Shown: positions 29,419 to 39,344 of the stretch, one piece after another
Position numbering within the stretch: the stretch's first letter is position 1
How the letters are laid out: every line of letters begins with the position of its first letter
Assembly: GCA_947627625.1 (NCBI GenBank)
Contig: CANQWR010000001.1
Span: forward strand, 244,448-308,447
Reading direction: 5' to 3'
Origin: an uncultured Ruminococcus sp.
GTDB lineage: Bacteria > Bacillota > Clostridia > Oscillospirales > Ruminococcaceae
DNA length: 64,000 nucleotides
Program-made: the position numbers and the translations under genes
Notes under the pieces: generated by a model
What the model was told of the DNA's origin: nothing
The model's input: the letters and a program-made list of their open reading frames with translations, nothing else
The model's database searches: none

Positions 29419-30192
29419 TTAGTCGTGCAGAAAACCAGTGAGCGTGTCGGACGGCGAACCTCCACGCATGAGTACTCTTCCCAGACCGGACAGATACGCC
29501 TTTCTGCCTGCCTCAACAGCCTGTCTGAACGCCTCAGCCATAACAGGCAAGTCTCCTGCTGTGGCAAGGGCGGTGTTGCACATGACGGCAGCCGCACCCA
29601 TTTCCATAGCCTCACAAGCCTGTGACGGTCTTCCTATGCCCGCATCGACTATTATGGGCAAGTCGATTTCGTCTATGAGAATTTGTATGAAATCCTTTGT
29701 GGCAAGTCCCTTGTTTGAGCCTATGGGGGACGCAAGCGGCATTACGGAGACTGCTCCCGCATTGACCAGATCCCTTGCGGTGTTCAGATCGGGGTACATA
29801 TACGGCATTACAAGAAAACCCTCTTTAGCGAGAATTTCCGTAGCCTTTACAGTTTCCGCATTGTCGGGGAGCAGGTATTTTGTGTCACGCATTATCTCTA
29901 TTTTCACGAAGTCCCCGCAACCGAGTTCCCTTGCAAGGCGTGCTATTCTGACCGCCTCCTGTGCATTTCTTGCACCCGAAGTGTTCGGGAGCAGGGTAAC
30001 GCCCTTTGGAATGAAGTCGAGAATATTTTCGTGTTCTTTTGTGTTTGCACGTCGCACGGAGAGAGTTATTATCTCCGCACCCGCATATTTTACGGCAGAT
30101 TCTATCAGGGTCAGGGAGTACTTTCCCGAACCAAGTATAAATCTTGAATTGAACTCGTGACCGCCTATCACGAGTTTGTCGCTGTTTTGCAT
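29419..30192 (-). CDS. thiG: Thiazole synthase ThiG
   Basis: [63 protein letters not shown]. Confidence 0.96.
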   Translation of the reverse strand: MQNSDKLVIGGHEFNSRFILGSGKYSLTLIESAVKYAGAEIITLSVRRANTKEHENILDFIPKGVTLLPNTSGARNAQEAVRIARLARELGCGDFVKIEIMRDTKYLLPDNAETVKATEILAKEGFLVMPYMYPDLNTARDLVNAGAVSVMPLASPIGSNKGLATKDFIQILIDEIDLPIIVDAGIGRPSQACEAMEMGAAAVMCNTALATAGDLPVMAEAFRQAVEAGRKAYLSGLGRVLMRGGSPSDTLTGFLHD

Positions 30193-30244
30193 AAAGGTCT
30201 CCTCCCGAAAAAATTAAATTAGATTAAATTAAATTAAAATAATA

Positions 30245-30439
30245 TTAACCTCCACCCATGAACATGACTATCTCTATGCAGTCTCCGTCACGGACTACAG
30301 TGCTGTCGTAATCGCATTTTGAGACTATTTTTTCGTTCAGCTCAACTGCGACACGCTCCCTTTCGTAGCCGTTTTCAAGGACGATCTCAGCGACAGTTTT
30401 ACCGTCTGCCTGACAGTTCTCTCCGTTTACTCTGACCAT
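30245..30439 (-). CDS. thiS: Sulfur carrier protein ThiS
   Basis: MVRVNGENCQADGKTVAEIV...DGDCIEIVMFMGGG, ends in Gly-Gly; RBS AGGTG. Confidence 0.92.
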   Translation of the reverse strand: MVRVNGENCQADGKTVAEIVLENGYERERVAVELNEKIVSKCDYDSTVVRDGDCIEIVMFMGGG

Positions 30440-30483
30440 ATATTTCACCTCCGTGTTTTTTCTCGGACACAGGACACAAAAAT

Positions 30484-30628
30484 CGGAGCTGTTTGGAAAA
30501 AACAGCTCCACGAAAAAATTTTTTCTTGAAATGGTTCTGTTTTCCCTGCGTTGGCATTATCCAAATCAGGTAAAAAGGGTCGAGAGCTGAAGCTCTCCTC
30601 TCAGCCTGAAACACAAGCTCCCCGAACA
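30484..30628 (-). promoter_or_regulatory. TPP riboswitch (THI element) with terminator-type expression platform
   Basis: Minus strand: CAGGCTGAGA...ACCCTTTTACCTGATTTGGATAATGCCAACGCAGGGAA, then GGAGCTGTTTTTTCCAAACAGCTCCGATTTTTG. Confidence 0.96.
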
Positions 30629-30741
30629 ATCCGGATTTTGTAAATTACGGTAAATATTATAGCACATTTTTCACAGTCTGTCAAGGTGTGAAGAGTGCAT
30701 AAAAAACGCACATTATTTTTGTGTATCATGACAAAAAATAT

Positions 30742-31251
30742 TCACGGTTCGCACTCAACGGCTCTGCCAAGTCGCAAACTCTCCCGACAGTCAAGATACC
30801 TTTGGTTTGAACTTCCTCTGAATTTTGTGTTCCAACTCTTGAGTTTTATGACGAACTCCCCATCTATCAGAAAATCGGTCACGGCGAGGAGTTTCCCCCA
30901 ACCGTCTTTGTCCATATTTTCATAAAGCTCCTCAAATTTATAGCCGGTGTAGGTGACGACATTCAGCCCCATTGATTTTATTTTTTCCCCCAGAACGGCG
31001 AGAGATTCAGCCTGACAGAACGGTTCGCCGCCACTGAAAGTCACGCCATCGAGGAGAGGATTTGATTTGATTTTTTTAATAAGACGTTCTCCCGTGACGA
31101 CATATCCCCCGTCAAAATCGTGAGTTTGCGGGTTGTGACAGCCCTTGCAGTTGTGCGGACAGCCCTGAGTAAAGATAGTGAACCTTATCCCCGGACCGTC
31201 CACAATTGAGTCATTTATAGTCCCGGCTATTCTGATTGAAATTTCTCTCAT
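30742..31251 (-). CDS. nrdG: Anaerobic ribonucleotide reductase activating protein
   Basis: DGPGIRFTIFTQGCPHNCKGCHNPQTHDFDGG. Confidence 0.95.
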   Translation of the reverse strand: MREISIRIAGTINDSIVDGPGIRFTIFTQGCPHNCKGCHNPQTHDFDGGYVVTGERLIKKIKSNPLLDGVTFSGGEPFCQAESLAVLGEKIKSMGLNVVTYTGYKFEELYENMDKDGWGKLLAVTDFLIDGEFVIKLKSWNTKFRGSSNQRYLDCRESLRLGRAVECEP

Positions 31252-33530
31252 AGTGTGCGTTCAGCCCTGTCGCCATCTGCATCGGGACAGCAAGTTGCAC
31301 GGCGTATTCTGTCAAAAGCCACGTTTTCATAGTGTTCACGTCTTCCGCAGTAGGGACAGGTGTCCCCTATGATACCCGTGTAACCGCAGCATGGGTCACG
31401 GTCAACGGGGTGGTTTATAGCCCCGTAGCCTATGCCCGACTCTTTCATACAGCGTACAATCTTCTCAAAGGCGTCGAGATTTTGGAGAGGGTCTCCGTCG
31501 AGTTCAATATAGCTTATGTGACCCGCATTTGTGAGTTCATGATAGGGAGCTTCTATTTTGATTTTCTCAAACGCACTTATGGGGTAGTACACAGGCACAT
31601 GGAAAGAATTTGTATAATAGTCACGGTCTGTGACACCCTCTATTATGCCGTACCTCTTCTTGTCCATGCGGACAAATCTTCCCGATAGACCCTCCGCAGG
31701 TGTTGCAAGGAGTGAGAAGTTGAGACCTGTCCTTGCGGACTCCTCATCAAGTCTCTTACGCATAGCGGTTATTATTTCAAGACCGAGTTCACGGGCTTCT
31801 TCACTCTCACCGTGGTGTGAACCTATGAGAGCTTTGAGAGCTTCCGCAAGACCTATGAACCCGACGGAGAGCGTACCGTGTTTGAGAATTTCGCCTATAG
31901 TGTCATCATAGGAGAGTTTGTCCGAGTCAATCCAGATACCCTGTCCCATGAGGAACGGGAAGTTTTTGACTTTTTTCTGTGACTGTATACGGAACCTGTG
32001 CATAAGCTGATCTATACACAAGTCCATCATCTCATCAAGTCTGTCAAAGAACATACCGACATTGTGGTCGGACTCTATAGCTATTCGGGGGAGGTTTATT
32101 GAAGTGAAGCTTAAATTTCCCCTGCCCGTCACTATTTGTCTTGACTTGTCGTAATTGTTGCTGATAACTCTTGTCCTGCACCCCATATAGGCTATTTCGG
32201 TGTCGGGACAACCCTCTTTGTAGTACTGCAAATTGTAGGGAGCGTCTATAAAAGAAAAATTCGGGAAGAGTCTCTTTGCGGAGACTCTGCAAGCAAGTCT
32301 GAACAAATCATAATTGGGGTCTTCGGGATTGTAATTGACACCCTCTTTTATCTTGAAAATGTGAATCGGGAAGATAGGAGTTTCACCGTTGCCGAGACCC
32401 GCTTCCTGTGCGAGGAGTACATTTTTTATGACCATTCTGCCTTCGGGGGAGGTGTCCGTGCCGTAATTTATTGAGCTAAAAGGAGTCTGTGCCCCTGCAC
32501 GGCTGTTCATGGTGTTGAGATTGTGAATAAGAGCTTCCATAGCCTGATAAGCAGCCCTGTCGGTTTCCTTTTCGGCATTTTTGAGTGCGAATTTCTGAAT
32601 TTTCACAGCGGTCTCACTGTCCGTGTAGTTCAGCAGAAATTGGAGTTCCTTTTCCTGATAGCCGTTGTTGTTTGCTAAAACGGGTTTCAGACCGTATTTT
32701 TCATAAATTTCTTTTCTGATATTTTCGGCAGTACCGTCAGGAGCATTGCACATCAGGGACAACGCCCTTGCTATATTTTGGGTGTATCTGTGGTCGTAGG
32801 TCTTTTTTATGCCCTCCGACATTGCATAATCGAAAGTCGGGATACTCTGACCGCCGTGCTGGTCGTTCTGGTTGGACTGTATAGCGATACAGGCGAGAGC
32901 GGAGTAACTTGAAATATCGTTTGGTTCACGCAGATAGCCGTGACCCGTTGAGAAGCCGTTGTGGAATAGTTTTGTCAAATCTATCTGGGAGCAGGTAGTT
33001 GTCAGGGTGTAGAAATCGAGGTCGTGAATATGAATGTCGCCCTCACGGTGAGCCTTGGCGTGTTTTGGGTCGAGGACGTACATCTCGTAATACTCTTTTG
33101 CGGAGACAGAGCCGTATTTGAGCATAGTACCCATAGCTGTGTCACCGTCTATATTGGCGTTCTCACGCTTTATATCGCTGTCTTTTGCGGAACTGAAAGT
33201 CAGCTCATTGAGTACGCACATCAGATTTGTCTTCATCTCTCTTGAGCGTGTACGTTCGTATCTGTACAATATATAAGCCTTTGCGGTGCGGGCGTGACCA
33301 TTTTCAATCAGAGTTTTTTCAACAAGGTCCTGAATTTCCTCTACAGTGGGAATTTTGTCGGGGTGTATTTTTTCATAGGTTTTGCAGACTTCCACCGCCA
33401 CGTCCATAGCGGTGTTGAAATCGGAACCGCCGCAGGACTGTGCGGACTTGAAAACGGCGTTTGCGATTTTTTCTATATTGAACGGCACTTTTCTGCCGTC
33501 TCTCTTTATTATATGTATTATCATAGACAT
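31248..33530 (-). CDS. nrdD: Anaerobic ribonucleoside-triphosphate reductase
   Basis: N-terminal ATP cone IIKRDGRKVPFNIEKIANAVFKS; C-terminal TCPYCGRREH Zn site; RBS GGAGGT before ATG at 33530. Confidence 0.96.
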   Translation of the reverse strand: MSMIIHIIKRDGRKVPFNIEKIANAVFKSAQSCGGSDFNTAMDVAVEVCKTYEKIHPDKIPTVEEIQDLVEKTLIENGHARTAKAYILYRYERTRSREMKTNLMCVLNELTFSSAKDSDIKRENANIDGDTAMGTMLKYGSVSAKEYYEMYVLDPKHAKAHREGDIHIHDLDFYTLTTTCSQIDLTKLFHNGFSTGHGYLREPNDISSYSALACIAIQSNQNDQHGGQSIPTFDYAMSEGIKKTYDHRYTQNIARALSLMCNAPDGTAENIRKEIYEKYGLKPVLANNNGYQEKELQFLLNYTDSETAVKIQKFALKNAEKETDRAAYQAMEALIHNLNTMNSRAGAQTPFSSINYGTDTSPEGRMVIKNVLLAQEAGLGNGETPIFPIHIFKIKEGVNYNPEDPNYDLFRLACRVSAKRLFPNFSFIDAPYNLQYYKEGCPDTEIAYMGCRTRVISNNYDKSRQIVTGRGNLSFTSINLPRIAIESDHNVGMFFDRLDEMMDLCIDQLMHRFRIQSQKKVKNFPFLMGQGIWIDSDKLSYDDTIGEILKHGTLSVGFIGLAEALKALIGSHHGESEEARELGLEIITAMRKRLDEESARTGLNFSLLATPAEGLSGRFVRMDKKRYGIIEGVTDRDYYTNSFHVPVYYPISAFEKIKIEAPYHELTNAGHISYIELDGDPLQNLDAFEKIVRCMKESGIGYGAINHPVDRDPCCGYTGIIGDTCPYCGRREHYENVAFDRIRRATCCPDADGDRAERTL

Positions 33531-33537
33531 ACCTCCG

Positions 33538-33554
33538 TAACACAATATATAGTG
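33538..33554. promoter_or_regulatory. NrdR-box-like element upstream of nrdDG
   Basis: acacaatatatagtga resembles the NrdR box (ACACWATATATWGTGT-like) directly upstream of the nrdD RBS. Confidence 0.6.
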
Positions 33555-33713
33555 ATGAAAATGACCCGTGCATATATTAGTATAGACCATATTTTCTCTG
33601 TTGTCAATTGTATATATGCACAATTGAAACAAAAATAAAAGGGGTACAATTGTGCATATAGACCGATAATTGTTTTAAGAATTGAGTTTTTGGCTATATT
33701 TCGTAAAACGAGT

Positions 33714-33754
33714 TAAAAAATTAGACACACCACTATATATAGTGATGTGTCTAA
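33714..33754 (-). terminator. Intrinsic terminator of the SGNH-like gene
   Basis: 34-nt near-perfect palindrome ttagacacaccactatatatagtgatgtgtctaa; on minus strand followed by TTTTTT. Confidence 0.8.
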
Positions 33755-33758
33755 TAAA

Positions 33759-34649
33759 CTACACGGTGTGAGTCTGTATATATCCGACAATCTGCTTGTA
33801 ACCGTCAGCCGAAAGGGAGAGGGTTTCATAGGACCAGAATTTTTCGTCGAGAATACCGCTGTCGTTTTTGAGTGTGGAATTTGTGTCAATGCAGAACACT
33901 CCGAGACTGTCCGCAAGGGAGAGAAGTTTTTGGTTGTATTCGTCTATGAGAGCATTTGTGGCGGTTTCGGTGTCGTATATCAGTGGGGGCAGGAGCATGA
34001 CATATATTTTCATTGACGGCAGAGCCGAGTGGAGTTCGGTGACGAGAGTTCTGACGGAATTTATCATGTCGTCTGTTGCGGACGAACCTACGTCCGAGCC
34101 GAGCATTAGGTAGAGAATTTCGGGCTTTTTTATTTTGACAGTGTCATAGACGGTGACAGTGCCGTAACTGCTCTCAACCTTTGCGGACGTGCAGTTTACG
34201 GCGTTCAGGTCTGAACTTGTGAAAACGTCCTTGAAAGAGCCGTAAGACATCATCTTGTTCAGTGTGGAGTCCGTGACGAGACAGCAGTTTTCAAAGTATT
34301 CGGCATCAACGGCAGGGGATTCGGGAATAGGGTTTGAGACCGTGACGGGAACTTGACCGTCTCCGCTGTCCTCCGTCTGTGTGGACTGTGAATTTTCGGT
34401 GGCCGTCGCAACGGGGGAGGTGTTCACGGTCGATTCGGTGACAATGGTGTCCTGAAACTCATTTTTGAAGAAGTCCTCATTTATGTTCACGGTAATCATG
34501 TAGAGGAAAAAACAGGCTGTGAACGAGAGTAGGAAAATTGTGAACATCACTCCAAATCTGAAACGCATTTTCGGTCTGAAGCGTTTTTTCCCCGAGGACT
34601 TTTTGAGATTTCTCCTCTTTTTTTGGATATTTTTTTGCATAACGATCAT
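33759..34649 (-). CDS. Membrane-anchored SGNH/GDSL-like hydrolase-fold protein
   Basis: N-terminal basic region and TM; YLMLGSDVGSSATDDMINSVRTLVTELHSALPSMKIYVMLLPP; C-terminal LSADGYKQIVGYIQ. Confidence 0.65.
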   Translation of the reverse strand: MIVMQKNIQKKRRNLKKSSGKKRFRPKMRFRFGVMFTIFLLSFTACFFLYMITVNINEDFFKNEFQDTIVTESTVNTSPVATATENSQSTQTEDSGDGQVPVTVSNPIPESPAVDAEYFENCCLVTDSTLNKMMSYGSFKDVFTSSDLNAVNCTSAKVESSYGTVTVYDTVKIKKPEILYLMLGSDVGSSATDDMINSVRTLVTELHSALPSMKIYVMLLPPLIYDTETATNALIDEYNQKLLSLADSLGVFCIDTNSTLKNDSGILDEKFWSYETLSLSADGYKQIVGYIQTHTV

Positions 34650-34955
34650 CTCCGCAGACTATATTACAGTAAGAAAAATAAAAACAAGGCAATTATATTA
34701 TACCTTTTTTTCTGAAAATTTGCAAGTGTTTTTGGGACAATAAAATTTTGCGATTTGGACTTATTGTTGATTATGCACAATAAAACGTCTCGTATTTTCC
34801 GGAAAAGCGGAGAAAAAACGGCGTTTCGGGGTAGGGGAGAGGTGAATTTTTGTGCATTGTGTACAAAAGCCGTATTTCACGGAACAGTCTTTTCGGGAAC
34901 GGTCATTATATCGGGGAGTGCAGTAAATTTTGTGCAATTAAGTACAAAATAGATA

Positions 34956-34984
34956 TTGACACCCGTTCGGATATGTGATATTAT
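34956..34984 (+). promoter_or_regulatory. Promoter of kptA-nadE
   Basis: TTGACA-17 bp-TATTAT about 70 bp upstream of kptA. Confidence 0.7.
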
Positions 34985-35053
34985 ATAAAAAAGCCGTTTT
35001 CTGCACACGGGCAGAAGCGTGTGTGCCTGAATGGGGAGTGGGAGGCGATAGGC

Positions 35054-35632
35054 GTGAGCAAAAATAGTGTGAGTGAGAACGAGAGACTCGGCAGATTTAT
35101 CTCCCTTGTCTTACGTCATAAACCCGAGACAATCGGTCTGAAACTGGACAAAAACGGCTGGGCGGACTGCGGGGAACTTATCAACGGCATAAACAGGACT
35201 GGAAAATATTATATAAATTCCGATATTCTGGACGAGATAGTCCGCACAAACAACAAAAAACGCTACAGTTTCAGTGAGGACGGAAAGCGTATAAGGGCAA
35301 ATCAGGGACACTCCGTGAGAGTGGACGTAGAGCTGAAAGAGTGCAGACCGCCCGAATTTCTCTACCACGGCACAGCGGAGAGGTCTCTTGAAGCGATACT
35401 CAGAGAGGGTCTGAAACCCATGAGCAGGCTTTATGTCCACCTGTCGCCCGATATTGAGACGGCTTTGAACGTCGGGAAACGCCACGGAAAGCCTGTTGTG
35501 CTGAGGATAGATGCGGGGGAGATGTACCTGTCGGGGGACTATAAATTTTTTCTGTCCGAGAACGGCGTGTGGCTTGCGGAGATTGTCCCGCCCGAGTACA
35601 TAAATTTGGCGGACACCGACAAGAAACAGTAA
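35054..35632 (+). CDS. kptA: RNA 2'-phosphotransferase (Tpt1/KptA family)
   Basis: LGRFISLVLRHKPETIGLKLDKNGWADCGELI; RYSFSEDGKRIRANQGHSV; FLYHGTAERSLEAILREGLKPMSRLYVHLS; GTG start. Confidence 0.95.
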   Translation: MSKNSVSENERLGRFISLVLRHKPETIGLKLDKNGWADCGELINGINRTGKYYINSDILDEIVRTNNKKRYSFSEDGKRIRANQGHSVRVDVELKECRPPEFLYHGTAERSLEAILREGLKPMSRLYVHLSPDIETALNVGKRHGKPVVLRIDAGEMYLSGDYKFFLSENGVWLAEIVPPEYINLADTDKKQ

Positions 35633-35668
35633 ATTAAATTAAAAAATAAAAAAACAAAAATAAGACGA

Positions 35669-37624
35669 ATGGAGAATGAAAAAATCACTATGAAAGACGG
35701 TTTTGTAAAAATAGCCTGTGTCTCACCGGAGCTAAGAGTTGCGGACTGCGACCACAACAGCGGAGTGATAATAAAGGCGATAGAGAGTGCATACAAAAGG
35801 GGAGTAAAGATAGTCTGTTTTCCCGAATTGTCAATAACGGGCTACACTTGCGGAGACCTGTTCATGCAGGACTCTCTTGTGAGGTCTGCCTGTGAGAGCC
35901 TGATAAGGATAGCGGAGGAGACCGCCGACATGGATATAGTGTCGATAGTGGGATTGCCGTTCTGCTTTATGAATAAATTATATAACTGTGGTGCGGTAGT
36001 GTGTCACGGTGAAGTGTTGGGGATAGTCCCGAAAAGGCATATACCCTCTTACGGGGAATTTTACGAGACAAGGCACTTTGCGGAGGGCATATATGACGTT
36101 TCGGATATAATACTTCTCAACGGGAATGTGTGTACTTTCGGCATGAATCAGTTGTTCAGCTGTATAGGCTATGATATGCTGACTTTCGGCATAGAGATCT
36201 GTGAAGATTTATGGGTAGGTGACACGCCGTCCGTGAAACTTGCACAGAGGGGAGCAAATATAATATTCAATCTGTCGGCGAGTGATGAAGTCATAGGCAA
36301 AGCGGAGTACAGGAGGACTATAGTAAACGCAAAGTCGGGAAGTCTCTGCTGTGCTTACGCCTATTGCAGTGCGGGAATAGGGGAGTCCACACAGGATATG
36401 GTCTTTTCTGGACACAATATTATTTCCGAGGACGGTTCAATTATGGCACAGTCCGAACTGTTCACAAATTCGATGACAGTCGCCGATATAGATGTCGGGA
36501 AAATATGTTCGGAGAGACGAAAGAGAAACACTTTCAGATGTGATGATTCGGATTGTGCGGTCAGTAACTTTGAACTCTGTATATCTTACACAAGGCTTGA
36601 CAGGAAGTTTCCGCAGACACCTTTTGTGCCGTCTGATTCGGGAGACCTGAAAAACAGGTGCGGAGAGATACTGAAAATGCAGTCTGTGGGGCTTATGACA
36701 AGGCTGAGACACATAAACTGCACAAATGCCGTCATAGGGCTGTCGGGAGGGCTTGACTCCACTCTCGCCCTGATAGTGACAGTACACGCCTTTGATATGC
36801 TCGGTCTTGACAGAAACGGCATACACGCTGTCACAATGCCGTGTTTCGGTACAACGGACAGGACTTACAAAAACGCCTGCCGTCTTGCGGAGGTATACGG
36901 TGCGACACTGGAAGAGGTCAATATCCGTGAGAGTGTGAATATTCACTTCCGTGACATAGGACAAAACCCCGATGTACACGATGTCACCTATGAAAACTCA
37001 CAGGCAAGGGAGCGTACACAGGTGCTTATGGATACGGCAAACAAATTAGGCGGTATAGTCATTGGCACGGGCGATTTGTCTGAACTCGCTCTCGGCTGGG
37101 CTACTTACAACGGAGACCATATGTCCATGTACGCCGTAAATGCGTCAGTGCCAAAGACACTGGTCAAATGGCTTGTCAGTCACGAGGCTGAAAATTCGGG
37201 CGGTGAGCTTGAAACCGTACTGCAAAGTGTCCTTGAAACGCCTGTCAGCCCCGAACTCCTCCCGCCGGACGAAAACGGTCTGATTTCACAGAAAACAGAG
37301 GACATAGTGGGACCTTATGAATTGCACGATTTTTTCCTGTACTATATGGTGAGATTTGGTTTTTCACCGTCAAAAATATTCAGAATGGCGTGCCTGTCGT
37401 TTGATGGGAAGTACACAGCGGAGACGGTAATGAAGTGGCTGAAAAATTTCTACAGGAGATTTTTCACACAGCAGTTCAAACGCTCCTGCCTGCCCGACTG
37501 CCCGAAAGTGGGAAGTGTGACGCTGTCACCGAGGGGAGACTGGAGAATGCCGAGTGACGCTTGCTATGGAGTGTGGCTCAAGGAACTGGAGCAGGCAGAG
37601 AAATATCTTGTGGGGAATTTCTGA
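35669..37624 (+). CDS. nadE: Glutamine-dependent NAD(+) synthetase
   Basis: N-terminal nitrilase-type glutaminase domain; IGLSGGLDSTLALIV PP-loop; GTGDLSELALGWATYNGDHMSMYAVNASVPKTLVK. Confidence 0.96.
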   Translation: MENEKITMKDGFVKIACVSPELRVADCDHNSGVIIKAIESAYKRGVKIVCFPELSITGYTCGDLFMQDSLVRSACESLIRIAEETADMDIVSIVGLPFCFMNKLYNCGAVVCHGEVLGIVPKRHIPSYGEFYETRHFAEGIYDVSDIILLNGNVCTFGMNQLFSCIGYDMLTFGIEICEDLWVGDTPSVKLAQRGANIIFNLSASDEVIGKAEYRRTIVNAKSGSLCCAYAYCSAGIGESTQDMVFSGHNIISEDGSIMAQSELFTNSMTVADIDVGKICSERRKRNTFRCDDSDCAVSNFELCISYTRLDRKFPQTPFVPSDSGDLKNRCGEILKMQSVGLMTRLRHINCTNAVIGLSGGLDSTLALIVTVHAFDMLGLDRNGIHAVTMPCFGTTDRTYKNACRLAEVYGATLEEVNIRESVNIHFRDIGQNPDVHDVTYENSQARERTQVLMDTANKLGGIVIGTGDLSELALGWATYNGDHMSMYAVNASVPKTLVKWLVSHEAENSGGELETVLQSVLETPVSPELLPPDENGLISQKTEDIVGPYELHDFFLYYMVRFGFSPSKIFRMACLSFDGKYTAETVMKWLKNFYRRFFTQQFKRSCLPDCPKVGSVTLSPRGDWRMPSDACYGVWLKELEQAEKYLVGNF

Positions 37625-37647
37625 AATTTTGGAGTGAGTGAGTAACT

Positions 37648-37968
37648 ATGATATGCGGAATGTGCGGAAGGCGTATGAAAATAGGCAAATTCAGTATCAT
37701 GGGAACTGGTTCTGTGAGAGTTTTGTGGAGTGAGGGCGACAGGACTGTCGGGGAGACCTACAAGACGGACACAACGGGTTTTTTCTGTGAGAACTGCGGT
37801 ATAATAGTGGGAGTTTTTCTGGGAGTAAAGCAGGTCGGTTTTACTTCGGACTACAATTCCGATATAGATGACGGGATAGATATACTCCCGAAAAAACGCT
37901 GTCCCGACTGCGACACGGAGCTTGACATAGACTATCCGAGATGTCCCGAGTGCGGATATGTCTTTTAG
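37648..37968 (+). CDS. Zinc-ribbon hypothetical protein
   Basis: CGMCG, CENCG, CPDC, CPECG motifs; 106 aa. Confidence 0.7.
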   Translation: MICGMCGRRMKIGKFSIMGTGSVRVLWSEGDRTVGETYKTDTTGFFCENCGIIVGVFLGVKQVGFTSDYNSDIDDGIDILPKKRCPDCDTELDIDYPRCPECGYVF

Positions 37969-38017
37969 CCGGGGTTGGGGGAAGTAATAATTAAATTAAA
38001 AACGGAGGTGAAAAAGT

Positions 38018-38635
38018 ATGCCTGATAAGAACAGCAACAACAAGAAAAAGAGGAGATATTTTCTGATAGACTACGAAAACGTAAAGACTGCGGGTTTTGA
38101 GGGTATAGAACTCCTTGAAAAGACAGACAGTGTGATAATATTCTACAGTCAGAATGCGGACAAGCTGACGTTCGATATGCACGAGAAGATTCTCCGCACA
38201 AAGGCGAAAATAGACTATTTCATGCTTGAGACAATCGGACAGAATGCACTTGATTTTCAGCTGTCATCGTACATAGGTTACATAATAGGAAAAAAGCACA
38301 AGTGCGAGTGCTGTATAGTCAGCAACGACAGAGGGTTTGAGAACGTCCGAAATTTCTGGAGAAAGAGGGGCGTGAGGGTAAAACTGATACCGAACATAAT
38401 GAGGTGCATAAATGCTGTGGACGTAAAGAAGTCCGCAATAAAAAACGCTCTCACGGAGGCTTCTTTTGAGGAGGAGGACGCAAAATTTGTGTCGGAACTC
38501 GTGTGGGACGCTCTGAAAGACGAGGATATAACAGTCATACAGATGAAACGCAATATAAACAGAGACCTTTGCAAGAAGTTCGGAAACGAAAAGACAAAGG
38601 GCATATATGCCGTAATAAAACAATTTTTGAAGTAA
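38018..38635 (+). CDS. PIN-like domain putative nuclease
   Basis: YFLIDYENVKTAGFEGIELL, TIGQNALDFQLSSYIGYIIG, CIVSNDRGFENVRNFWRKRGVRVKLI acidic residue pattern. Confidence 0.75.
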   Translation: MPDKNSNNKKKRRYFLIDYENVKTAGFEGIELLEKTDSVIIFYSQNADKLTFDMHEKILRTKAKIDYFMLETIGQNALDFQLSSYIGYIIGKKHKCECCIVSNDRGFENVRNFWRKRGVRVKLIPNIMRCINAVDVKKSAIKNALTEASFEEEDAKFVSELVWDALKDEDITVIQMKRNINRDLCKKFGNEKTKGIYAVIKQFLK

Positions 38636-38675
38636 TGAAGTAATATTAAGTAATAAACAGGGAGGCAACAGTATT

Positions 38676-39332
38676 ATGACTTACAAGGAGAGTTTCATAA
38701 AATTTATGGAGGAGTGCGGTGTACTCACTTTCGGAGACTTCACTCTCAAAAGCGGAAGAAAAGCACCGTATTTTATAAACTGCGGAAATTACAAGACGGG
38801 TTCTCAGCTTGCGAGACTTGGCGAGTATTATGCGGAGTGCATTCACGAGAACAATATCCCGACAGACGTTCTTTTCGGTCCTGCCTACAAGGGAATACCG
38901 CTTGCTGTGTCGGCGGTCATAGCACTGAGCAACAAGTACGGTCTTGACAATATTTCTTACTGTTTTGACAGAAAAGAGGTCAAAGACCACGGCGAGGGCG
39001 GAGCATTTGTCGGAAAGAGCCTCAAAGACGGCGACAGAGTTATAATAATTGACGATGTTATGACGTCGGGAAAGGCTCTGAGGGAGTCTCTTCCTAAAAT
39101 AAAATCTGTCGCAGACGTAAATATAACGGGAATGGTCATAACAGTTGACAGAATGGAAAAGGGTACGTCGGAGCTGTCGGCAGTACAGGAGGTAAAGCGT
39201 GACTTTGGCGTGACGGTCTATTCGATAGTGACTATGGAGGACATAATAAATGCTATAAAAGACGGTCTTGTCGGGGGAAAACAGTACCTTGACAGTATGC
39301 TTGCTTACAGAGAGAAATACGGAGTGAAATAA
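38676..39332 (+). CDS. pyrE: Orotate phosphoribosyltransferase
   Basis: TLKSGRKAPYFINCG; FGPAYKGIPLAV; VIIIDDVMTSGKALRES PRPP loop. Confidence 0.96.
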   Translation: MTYKESFIKFMEECGVLTFGDFTLKSGRKAPYFINCGNYKTGSQLARLGEYYAECIHENNIPTDVLFGPAYKGIPLAVSAVIALSNKYGLDNISYCFDRKEVKDHGEGGAFVGKSLKDGDRVIIIDDVMTSGKALRESLPKIKSVADVNITGMVITVDRMEKGTSELSAVQEVKRDFGVTVYSIVTMEDIINAIKDGLVGGKQYLDSMLAYREKYGVK

Positions 39333-39344
39333 AAATTTTTAATC

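Noticed and set aside
29438-30160. Plus-strand 240 aa ORF antisense to thiG
   Set aside because: Shadow ORF; thiG is unambiguous on the minus strand and the antisense peptide has no recognisable domain.
33721-33754. ACTATATATAGTG palindrome as a second NrdR box
   Set aside because: Sits in the stem of a 34-nt hairpin followed by T6 at the end of the SGNH-like gene; a terminator explains it better.
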